Assembly: GCA_017509065.1 (NCBI GenBank)
Contig: JAFWQM010000141.1
Location: forward strand, 1-14,059
Direction: 5' to 3'
Length of the DNA stretch: 14,059 bases
Source: Clostridia bacterium
Lineage (GTDB): Bacteria; Bacillota_A; Clostridia; Christensenellales; Aristaeellaceae
The translations under genes and the position numbers were made by a program. Below the pieces are notes generated by a model. It was not told the DNA's origin. It was given only the letters and a program-made list of their open reading frames with translations, and did not search any database. This document shows positions 1-6,189 of the stretch, piece after piece. Within the stretch, counting starts at the first letter, position 1. Every line of letters begins with the position of its first letter.

Positions 1-3000
1 CGATGCGCTGCTTCTGGCCGCCGGAAAGTTCGTCCGGGTAGTTGAGCGCTTTTTCAGCCAAACCAACCGTGCGCAAGAGCCGTATCCCTTCGTCATAGGC
101 TTCCTGCTTGCTTTTCCCTAATAAATCCATGGGAGCCAGCATGATGTTTTCAATCACCGTAAGGTGTCCGAACAGGTTAAAGGACTGGAACACCATGCCC
201 ATCTTCTGCCGAACCTTGCCCAAGTCGCACTTGGGATCAGTCACGTCGGTTCCGTTTACCCAGATATGGCCCTCTGTGGGCTTTTCCAGCAGATTGATGC
301 AACGCAGCAGGGTGCTTTTTCCCGTCCCGGAAGGGCCGATGACGGAGATCACGTCCCCGTCGTGGATTTCCACGGATACGTCCTTCAGGGGTGTGATATT
401 GGGATAAACCTTTTTGAGATGTTCGATCTTAATCATGGACTCCCGCAGCCTTAATTGTCGCAAGTCCGCTTCATGCGGACATTGCTCGTTTCGGCTGATC
501 TCACCGCCGACGATATTTCTGCCACTGGCAGTCGTCGGCGGTTCGTCCCCTTTCAGAATGTTTTCCGGCTTGCGCTTTTTGGGATTCATGCGTATCTGTA
601 TCTTGCTGACCAGAAAGCCCAGCAGTCCTTCCAGGATGAAGTAGATGACTGTGACGGCAATCAGGGGGAAGAACGCCTCGTAGGTGCGGCTGCGCACGAT
701 GTCGCCCATCTTGGTCAAGTCCTGCACAGCGATATAGCCCACGATGGCCGTGGCCTTGATGAGGCCCACGATCTCGCCCTTGTAGGCGGGGAGGATATGG
801 GGAATGGCCTGGGGCAGAATGATGCGGAAGAAGGTGCGCCGGTTGGCGTAGCCTAAAGCGTAGGCCGCTTCATACTGGCCCCGGTCGATGGTGCCAACGC
901 CCATTTTTAAAAGGCCAAATACGGAAGCGCCGAAAGTGAGCGTGAAACCGATCACAGCTACCGCAATGCCACTGATAGCAACGGAACCGAAAATGATGTA
1001 ATACAGAATCATGAGCAGCACCACCATGGGCATGCCCTGAACCAGCCACATACTGAACCGGGTGACGCCGTTGGCGACGATGTTCCCGTTCCGGCAGAGC
1101 ATGAACACGAAGAAGCCCGAGGCTGTGCCAAACAGGATGGACAGGACAGTGATCAGCAGGGTGGTCAGCACGCCGTTCACAAACAGCTCCCAGCGGTTTT
1201 CACGGATAAAGGTTTTGTAAAAGCTGTCCTGGACAGAATTGAGGAACGATTTTTCCGAGCTTTCCGCGCCGGTGGAAACCCGGCTGGCATCCGCCGCGGC
1301 AAGGTCGCTGCTCAGTACGGCCAGCACGATCCCGCCATAGCCGGTGGGGTCGGAAAACAGCGCCTGTTCCTCCCGCTCCGGCGTCACATTCATATCCGTG
1401 GTAAAATCATACTTGCCGGATTGAATAGCCGGAATCCTCCCGGCGAAATCCACGTCGCCCAATTCCAGGGCATAGCCCCGATCCCGACAGAAGCGAACCA
1501 CGAGATCAATATCGTAGCCCACGTTTTTCCCGTCCTTGATGTAGGAAAAAGGCGCGTCCGTGGAGGTGGTAACGACCCGGATCGTCCCGTTTTCCCCGGT
1601 CAGATCGGACAGATCCACGACCTTTTTTTCTTCATCAATACCGTACCAGATGTTTTCCAGGTCTTCCATGGTGCCGTTTTCCCGGCTCCTTTTCAGGAAA
1701 TCATTCAGTTCCGCGCACAGGGCGGCGCTGTCCGGGTCATTCTTCCTGAAGGCAAAGGCGTAATTGTTTTGGGTTATCCGGTCATGGATATAGTCGATTT
1801 CCGGCTGCTCCGCGTGAACGGCAAACAGTCCCAGTTCGTCCCCCAAGTAAGCGTCGATCTTCCCGGCCAGCAGCGCCGCAATGCAGTCCGGATAGCTGTT
1901 GAACAGCAGGTATTCGCTGTCCGGGAAATATTCTTTGGCGGCGTCCTCCATCAGCGGCCCCACCAGCACGCCGAGGCGTTTTCCATTGTAGTCCTGCCAG
2001 CGGACGGTTCCCGCGGCCTGGCCCGAAGCCGTATCCTGCCCGGAAGCTGATGCGCTTTCCGCCGTTAGGGCGGCGGCGTCCGCCTTCCGTAATGCCAGTA
2101 CGATACCACCCTGATAATACGGGTCAGAAAAATTTATGCTCTCTCTGCGCTCCTCCGTGATCGTCAGGGGGAAGGCGCACATATCATATTTCCCGGTGAC
2201 GATGCCGGGGATGCGGGACGCGGAATCCACATCCTCAATAGAAGGGGTATAGCCAAACCTGCGGCAAAACATTTCCACCAGCTCAATGGCGATGCCGGCC
2301 ATTTCCCCATCCTTGATATAGGAAAAGGGGAGGCTCGCGCAGTTGGTTACCACGTTCAATTGACCGTTTTCGCCGCTGAAGCCCGTCAGATCGACCGTTT
2401 TCGCAGCCTCGTCGTCGCCGAACCACTTGTCGTACAGGGCGTTCATAGTGCCGTCCGCCATGATCTGCGCCAGCATTTCATTGAACTGGCCCCTGATCCT
2501 GTCCGCCCGCTCGCTGTTTTTGGCAAAGCCGAAAGCATAGTCGTCCTGCGTGATCCTTTCGGACAGATAGGTGATCTCCGGCACTTCTTTGCAAATCATG
2601 CGGATCACCGGCTCGTCTGCCAGGAAGCCGTCGATCTTATTGCTGGTCAAGGCGGTGACCACGTCGCTGTTGGTGCTGAAATACAGGTATTGGCTGTCCG
2701 GGAAGTATTGCAGCGTAGGCGCTTCAAAGCTGGTTCCCGTCACGATGCCCATGCGCTTGCCGTTCATGGCGTCCAGGGCGGAAGTTTCCTGCCGGATTGC
2801 TGTCGAGGCCGGGGCCGCGTCCCACCGCACCATCAGGCCGATTTTTACCTCGAACAGAATATCCGAATAGGGCATTTCATCCTCGCGTTCTTCCGAGTAT
2901 TCCAGGTTGGCCATGATGCAGTCGATATCCCCCGTCATGGCGGCGGGAACGATCGCGCCGTAATCGTAAACCTTGAACTGTACATCCGCCCCCAGCCAGG

Positions 3001-3604
3001 CAGCGAAACGATAAGCCAATTCGATGTCGTAGCCGTTCAGCTCTTTCCCAACGTAGTAGCTGTAGGGCGGCACGATGCCGGAGGTGCCCACGGTCAGATG
3101 AACCGAGGGGTTATCCGCCCGGGGAATGTCCGGCATGGTTTCATCGGCCCGGATGACCCAGCGGTCAAACATATCGTCCAGCGTGCCGTTGGCCCGCAGT
3201 TCCGCGATAAACCGGTTGATTTTGCCGGTCAGATCCGGGATTTTGGAAACCGGCGAAATGCCGACGGCGATCTTCATCGTTTCGTTCAGGGTTTCCTCCA
3301 GCAAATGAACGCCCTTCTGCCCGTTCTCGATGGACAGCTCCATCTGCCGCCGGTCATAGGCAAAGGCGTCGATCTTGCCCTGGGCTACGGCTGTATATCC
3401 CATGAATTTATCGTCGAAATAGCTGATCGTCGCCTGAGGCAGCTCCTTCTTCACCACCAATTCGGCGATATCGCCCTGGCCCACGCCAATGGTGATTCCA
3501 GGCGCGTTCAACTGCTCCAGTTTGGTGATGACACTTTCCGCGCAGGCTGCCCCAGCCCACAGCAGCAGGATAAGCAGCAGGAAGCACAGGATTCTTTTTG
3601 TCAT
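1..3604 (-). CDS. Single-chain polar amino acid ABC importer: receptor domains, permease and ATPase fused (3' end beyond window)
   Basis: I checked this frame codon by codon from ATG 3604 to the window edge and found no stop, giving at least 1201 residues. Order: signal peptide 1-22 (likely cut after ACA); the second half of a type-II amino acid receptor (23-162); complete receptors at about 168-396 and 415-655, each with an FSDPYY-like lobe-1 strand and a GKRLGV-like lobe-2 start; the first half of another receptor (674-764); a permease domain (805-1010) with an EAA loop at 912-918; a linker made by a repeat (about 1019-1055); and an ATPase from Met1057 with Walker A GPSGTGKST (1090-1098) and signature LSGGQ (1193-1197). 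The last roughly 100 ATPase residues lie outside. The family imports polar amino acids such as glutamine; the actual substrate is unknown. Fused receptor-permeases (lactococcal GlnP type) are known; the added ATPase and split receptors are unusual. The start has AGAGAGG 9 bases upstream. ATPase Met1057 could also be initiated separately. Confidence 0.9.
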   Translation of the reverse strand, partial: MTKRILCFLLLILLLWAGAACAESVITKLEQLNAPGITIGVGQGDIAELVVKKELPQATISYFDDKFMGYTAVAQGKIDAFAYDRRQMELSIENGQKGVHLLEETLNETMKIAVGISPVSKIPDLTGKINRFIAELRANGTLDDMFDRWVIRADETMPDIPRADNPSVHLTVGTSGIVPPYSYYVGKELNGYDIELAYRFAAWLGADVQFKVYDYGAIVPAAMTGDIDCIMANLEYSEEREDEMPYSDILFEVKIGLMVRWDAAPASTAIRQETSALDAMNGKRMGIVTGTSFEAPTLQYFPDSQYLYFSTNSDVVTALTSNKIDGFLADEPVIRMICKEVPEITYLSERITQDDYAFGFAKNSERADRIRGQFNEMLAQIMADGTMNALYDKWFGDDEAAKTVDLTGFSGENGQLNVVTNCASLPFSYIKDGEMAGIAIELVEMFCRRFGYTPSIEDVDSASRIPGIVTGKYDMCAFPLTITEERRESINFSDPYYQGGIVLALRKADAAALTAESASASGQDTASGQAAGTVRWQDYNGKRLGVLVGPLMEDAAKEYFPDSEYLLFNSYPDCIAALLAGKIDAYLGDELGLFAVHAEQPEIDYIHDRITQNNYAFAFRKNDPDSAALCAELNDFLKRSRENGTMEDLENIWYGIDEEKKVVDLSDLTGENGTIRVVTTSTDAPFSYIKDGKNVGYDIDLVVRFCRDRGYALELGDVDFAGRIPAIQSGKYDFTTDMNVTPEREEQALFSDPTGYGGIVLAVLSSDLAAADASRVSTGAESSEKSFLNSVQDSFYKTFIRENRWELFVNGVLTTLLITVLSILFGTASGFFVFMLCRNGNIVANGVTRFSMWLVQGMPMVVLLMILYYIIFGSVAISGIAVAVIGFTLTFGASVFGLLKMGVGTIDRGQYEAAYALGYANRRTFFRIILPQAIPHILPAYKGEIVGLIKATAIVGYIAVQDLTKMGDIVRSRTYEAFFPLIAVTVIYFILEGLLGFLVSKIQIRMNPKKRKPENILKGDEPPTTASGRNIVGGEISRNEQCPHEADLRQLRLRESMIKIEHLKKVYPNITPLKDVSVEIHDGDVISVIGPSGTGKSTLLRCINLLEKPTEGHIWVNGTDVTDPKCDLGKVRQKMGMVFQSFNLFGHLTVIENIMLAPMDLLGKSKQEAYDEGIRLLRTVGLAEKALNYPDELSGGQKQRI
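443..548. repeat. Structured repeat, copy A, inside the ABC fusion frame
   Basis: This 106-bp stretch matches 9044-9147 at roughly 85 % identity by hand alignment (13 mismatches and a 2-base gap). It folds into two hairpins. One pairs gtccgc (464-469) with gcggac (475-480). The other pairs 503-513 with 532-542, with an inner stem 519-523/527-531. It lies between the last permease codons and the ATPase start, and on the minus strand it encodes linker residues of about 1019-1055 without a stop. Confidence 0.85.
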
Positions 3605-3616
3605 GGCAGACAACCT
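3604..3616 (-). promoter_or_regulatory. Ribosome binding site of the ABC fusion gene
   Basis: On the minus strand AGAGAGG lies 9 bases before the ATG at 3604. It is a moderate Shine-Dalgarno match and supports this start, which also gives a clean signal peptide (MTKRILCFLLLILLLW then AGAACA). Confidence 0.55.
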
Positions 3617-3694
3617 CTCTATTTTGTGATTGTTTATTCAACATGGTTCCCGAACGCTGTTTTCGACAAGCCATCATGGTTTTCCTGCCGGTGG

Positions 3695-3747
3695 GGATCA
3701 GGAGGTTTATTCCAGCAGCGCAAAACCCCTTTTCATTTTCCTGATCC
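3695..3747 (-). promoter_or_regulatory. Leader stem-loop upstream of the ABC fusion gene
   Basis: GGATCAGGA (3695-3703) and TCCTGATCC (3739-3747) form a perfect 9-bp inverted repeat with a 35-base loop, inside the leader between the putative promoter and the start codon. No U-run follows the stem, so it is not a simple terminator. No T-box consensus was seen. A role in regulation is only inferred from its position. Confidence 0.35.
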
Positions 3748-3806
3748 TACTTTTTTGTTGAGCAGCCGTTTCTGTTTCATTGGATGGAATCACGATATCA
3801 GACTGT

Positions 3807-3835
3807 ATTTTACCATGATAATACCAGACATGCAA
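3807..3835 (-). promoter_or_regulatory. Putative sigma-A promoter of the ABC fusion gene
   Basis: Read on the minus strand: TTGCAT (3835-3830), a 17-base spacer, then TAAAAT (3812-3807). It leaves an untranslated leader of about 195 bases before the ATG at 3604. Confidence 0.5.
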
Positions 3836-3999
3836 CCAAGCCAAAGAAATTCTGACTCATTCAGCAGTTCTTTCATGCAAAAGCTGATTTTACTGGAAAG
3901 TGCTGGAAAACACTCCAAAATAAAAAAATGAACCGGTTTATTTATTGGATACTGTATGATAAAATAGAATCGTTTGAAAAACAGCGCTGTCCCGAAGGA

Positions 4000-4380
4000 A
4001 AGCGCCCCAGGCGGACGTTGTCGTTGTGAAATGCAGTGTCGGCAAAGTAAACGCCGCTGCCTGCGCGCAAATCCTGATCAGTGTGTTTGAGGTTGACCGA
4101 ATCATCAACACAGGCGTTGCCGGTTCCCTGGACGCTGACATCGATATCGGTGACATTGTCATATCCACGGATGCCGTGCAGCATGATATGGATGTGACTG
4201 TATTAGGGTTTGCCCGCGGCGAAATACCGTACAGCAATCAATCCGTATTTCCCGCCGATGAAGAGATGCGGAAGAGCGCGGTACAAGCCGTCAAGGAAAC
4301 GGCACCGGACATCCACGTCTTTGAAGGCCGCGTTGATTGCGCATTAAAGGATGTGGTCAGGCAGGAGATATGGGAGAAGA
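4000..4380 (+). pseudogene. Decayed 5'-methylthioadenosine/S-adenosylhomocysteine nucleosidase
   Basis: The frame from 4014 translates to DVVVV, then SVGKVNAAACAQIL, IINTGVAGSL, IDIGDIVISTDAVQHDMD and FEGRV. This is the middle of an MtnN/Pfs nucleosidase, which hydrolyses MTA and SAH to adenine plus the thioribose or ribosyl-homocysteine. Both ends are missing. There is no N-terminal MKIGIIGAMEEE-like strand; the bases just before 4014 suggest a frame change near GAAGGAAAG. After FEGRV the VSGD motif and the catalytic C-terminal third are absent, replaced by unrelated codons up to about 4470 and then a stop at 4553. The open frame starts only at a GTG (4026) with no ribosome binding site. I infer a non-functional relic, possibly shortened by rearrangement near the hairpin at 4403-4439. 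A functional truncated protein is unlikely, because about half the fold is lost. Confidence 0.75.
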
Positions 4381-4402
4381 TATGTTGTGTGGGAACAACA
4401 CA

Positions 4403-4439
4403 GGGCAGAAACCGTAATGGGGCAAATAGCCCCCTGCCC
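4403..4439. repeat. Nested GGGGC hairpin resembling the end of the 9-kb inverted-repeat element
   Basis: GGGCAG (4403-4408) pairs with CTGCCC (4434-4439), and inside it GGGGC (4419-4423) pairs with GCCCC (4429-4433). Read on the minus strand, GGGGCTATTTGCCCCA differs by one base from GGGGCTGTTTGCCCCA in the left inverted repeat of the element at 8987-9372. It may be a leftover element end; a weak plus-strand terminator is the alternative. Confidence 0.4.
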
Positions 4440-4497
4440 ATTTTCACACAGAAACGCGCTTTAAGGTGCTTTTCAGGAGGATACTTCATCAGCTATG

Positions 4498-4538
4498 GTC
4501 GGTCAGATGTGTCTCTTACGAAGGCGCATCTGCCCGAC
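4498..4538. other. Stem-loop downstream of the sigF operon
   Basis: Bases 4498-4511 (gtcggtcagatgtg) pair with 4525-4538 (cgcatctgcccgac), with one mismatch and one wobble, around a 13-base loop. It lies about 60 bases past the sigF stop. No U-run follows on the minus strand, so it could be an mRNA end-stabilising hairpin or a weak terminator. Confidence 0.4.
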
Positions 4539-4595
4539 TTCATTTATCGTTGAACTTGCTTCCCACAATGAGAAATGTTCTTGATACATGCTTGT

Positions 4596-5249
4596 TTATT
4601 CCTCATTCCATGCCCGGACGAAATGCTCCCGCGCGCATTTTTCCTGCCGGGAGATGCGGGACTGGGAAACAGAGAGCGCGTCGGCGAGCTCTGTCTGTGT
4701 CCTGCCAGCCACGTAACGCTGACGGATGAGCCAGCTTTCTTCCTTCGGCATGCGTGAGAGAACGTCCAGAATGCAGAAGCGCAGCAGCCAGTTTTCGCCC
4801 ATGGGATCGGGCAGGGAAGAAAAGAAGGTCCCGGTTTCGTCGTAGAGCGGGCCCTTGTCCTGCTCGATGAGCAGAGCCAGTTCTTCCGGGGAAACACCCG
4901 CCTGAGTGGCGATCTCCAGCACGGACGGCGCCTGTCCAGTCAGGCGAAGCTGTTTCTCCTGATACATTTTCGCCCGGTTCAGCGCGGCGCGGGCACGCCA
5001 GCCCAAAGTATGGCTGTACACCCGGCGCATTTCGCCCAGAACCACCGGCACGGCATAGGTGGAAAACCGGCAGCCGCTGTCCTCCCGATAATTGCGAATA
5101 GCCTTTACCAGGCCGACGCAGCCCTGCTGAAAAACGTCCTCTGACTTGGGAAACCTGCGGCACAGAGACTGCACCAAGGGAATGTGCCGCCGAACCAGCT
5201 CGGAAAGGGCATCCGGGTCGCCCGCCTGGGCCAAAGCAAATAAACTCAT
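4596..5249 (-). CDS. sigF: Forespore RNA polymerase sigma factor SigF
   Basis: This is a 217-residue sigma-70-family factor that directs early forespore transcription. Region 2 is clear: VFQQGCVGLVKAIRNY (39-54) and CRFSTYAVPVVLGEMRR (60-76), the core-binding and -10-recognising helices. Region 3 covers about 85-130 (PSVLEIATQAGVSPEEL). Region 4 covers about 165-210, with the helix-turn-helix TQTELADALSVSQSRISR (185-202). The ATG overlaps the spoIIAB stop (ATGA, 5246-5249), so translation is probably coupled; only a weak GCGGGA precedes it. It is shorter than the roughly 255 residues of the Bacillus protein: the N-terminal lead, a few residues before EDVF, and the usual VSRSLKE motif between regions 2 and 3 are absent or replaced. 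The gene order spoIIAA-spoIIAB-sigF fixes the assignment and makes SpoIIAB its expected inhibitor. Confidence 0.92.
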   Translation of the reverse strand: MSLFALAQAGDPDALSELVRRHIPLVQSLCRRFPKSEDVFQQGCVGLVKAIRNYREDSGCRFSTYAVPVVLGEMRRVYSHTLGWRARAALNRAKMYQEKQLRLTGQAPSVLEIATQAGVSPEELALLIEQDKGPLYDETGTFFSSLPDPMGENWLLRFCILDVLSRMPKEESWLIRQRYVAGRTQTELADALSVSQSRISRQEKCAREHFVRAWNEE

Positions 5250-5677
5250 TTTTCCCGCAGGCGCTTCATCATGCGGACGGTGGTGCCTTGTCCCGGAGCG
5301 GATTCCACGGTCACGCCGTCCATGAACGTCTGCATCACGGAAAAGCCCATGCCGGAGCGCTCCTTTTCCGGCTGGGTGGTGAAAAAAGGCTGCATGGCCT
5401 GGGGAACATCGTCAATGCCCTTGCCTTTGTCGGCTATGCTCACTTCCAGCATCCCGTCGTCCCGCAGCGCGGCGGTGATTTTCACGGCGCCTGTTTCATT
5501 CTCATATCCATGTACGATGGCGTTGGTCACGGCTTCGCTGACGGCGGTTTTGATGTCCGCCAGCACGTCCAAAGTCGGGTTCAGCTGCACGGCGAAGGCG
5601 CTCACTGCCACCCGCGCGAACCCTTCGTTTTCAGGCACGCTCAGAAATTTCAGTTCCATTTGATTGATGATTTCCAT
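5246..5677 (-). CDS. spoIIAB: Anti-sigma F factor SpoIIAB (serine kinase)
   Basis: This 143-residue GHKL-fold protein binds and holds sigma F, and phosphorylates the antagonist SpoIIAA. ATP-site motifs are visible: the N box SEAVTNAIVHGY (47-58) with Glu48 and Asn52, the G1 box DKGKGI (83-88), and the G2 region ERSGMGFSVM (106-115). The length matches the family. A strong GGAGGAG lies a few bases before the ATG at 5677. The start is 13 bases after the spoIIAA stop, and the end overlaps sigF by four bases. Together with SpoIIAA it forms the partner-switch that releases sigma F in the forespore after septation. Confidence 0.95.
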   Translation of the reverse strand: MEIINQMELKFLSVPENEGFARVAVSAFAVQLNPTLDVLADIKTAVSEAVTNAIVHGYENETGAVKITAALRDDGMLEVSIADKGKGIDDVPQAMQPFFTTQPEKERSGMGFSVMQTFMDGVTVESAPGQGTTVRMMKRLREK

Positions 5678-5690
5678 GGATGCTCCTCCG

Positions 5691-5990
5691 TTACAGTGTT
5701 TGAATCACTTGCCGCATTCCCGACAGGGTGAAGACTTTTTCCACCTGAGGATTCAGGTTCTTGACTGCCACGCTGCCGCCCCGGTCCCGAAGCTGGCGGT
5801 AGCGGCCCAGAATGACGCCGATGCCCGATGAATCCATGAAGGTCATACCTTCCATATCCAATACCAGGTTTTTGACGCCCGGTTCCGCGATCAGCGCCTC
5901 CAGCTCCCGGCGGACCGATTGCGCGCTGCAGTGATCCAGTTCTCCCGTGACGTGAACCGTCACGGTGTCTTTTTTGCGTTCATGCTCCAT
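5691..5990 (-). CDS. spoIIAA: Anti-sigma F factor antagonist SpoIIAA
   Basis: This 99-residue STAS-domain protein frees sigma F by binding SpoIIAB when dephosphorylated. The diagnostic stretch is FMDSSGIGVILGRYRQL (51-67); Ser54 aligns with the phosphorylated Ser58 of Bacillus subtilis SpoIIAA. TGELDH (15-20) is the other family signature. I chose the ATG at 5990 because AGGAGGG sits 6 bases upstream. An in-frame ATG at 6020 would add ten residues that include the ribosome binding site itself. It is the first gene of the spoIIA operon, divergent from fhs, with a possible SigH promoter upstream. Confidence 0.95.
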   Translation of the reverse strand: MEHERKKDTVTVHVTGELDHCSAQSVRRELEALIAEPGVKNLVLDMEGMTFMDSSGIGVILGRYRQLRDRGGSVAVKNLNPQVEKVFTLSGMRQVIQTL

Positions 5991-6024
5991 TTTGATCCCT
6001 CCTGAACGTGCATACGGCATTGTT

Positions 6025-6052
6025 TTTCTGGATCATGTATATATGTTCCTGC
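6025..6052 (-). promoter_or_regulatory. Possible SigH-type promoter of the spoIIA operon
   Basis: On the minus strand GCAGGAACA (6052-6044), a 12-base spacer and CCAGAAA (6031-6025) resemble the SigH consensus RnAGGAwWW / RnnGAAT, with mismatches in the -10. spoIIA is SigH-controlled in Bacillus. The position, about 35 bases before the spoIIAA ATG, fits. No better sigma-A match was seen. Confidence 0.4.
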
Positions 6053-6125
6053 CTCGAAATATGGATGTTTATGGCGGCTGTTTCAAAATCGTTCGACTAT
6101 TTTTATAATTCATGCAAAATATGGG

Positions 6126-6154
6126 TTGTAAAAAAACAGTTTTTCGTTTATAAT
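6126..6154 (+). promoter_or_regulatory. Sigma-A promoter of fhs
   Basis: TTGTAA (6126-6131), a 17-base spacer and a perfect TATAAT (6149-6154). The leader to the ATG at 6190 is only about 30 bases, which leaves no room for a folate riboswitch. AAGGAGG (6176-6182) is the ribosome binding site. Confidence 0.75.
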
Positions 6155-6189
6155 GTCGAAGTCCCCGAATGATCTAAGGAGGTAACGAA

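Larger units (their letters stand above)
3605..3999. other. Intergenic region between the ABC importer and the nucleosidase relic
   Basis: This AT-rich stretch holds the ABC promoter and leader described separately. Between about 3840 and 3999 I see no supported gene. A TATGATAAAAT-like sequence near 3955-3965 could be the remnant promoter of the decayed nucleosidase. Confidence 0.5.

Noticed and set aside
3640..3790. Leader peptides MKQKRLLNKK... and MKRGFALLE in the ABC leader
   Set aside because: They are very short, have no convincing ribosome binding site and no run of a single amino acid codon, so they are not supported as genes.
2360..3931. Plus-strand open frame of 523 codons
   Set aside because: It lies antisense to the ABC importer in a codon-mirrored frame, has a low-complexity His/Arg/Gln-rich composition, and shows no recognisable domain.
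6030..6189. Possible tetrahydrofolate riboswitch before fhs
   Set aside because: The perfect TATAAT at 6149 leaves a leader of about 30 bases, too short for the aptamer, and its conserved sequence is absent.
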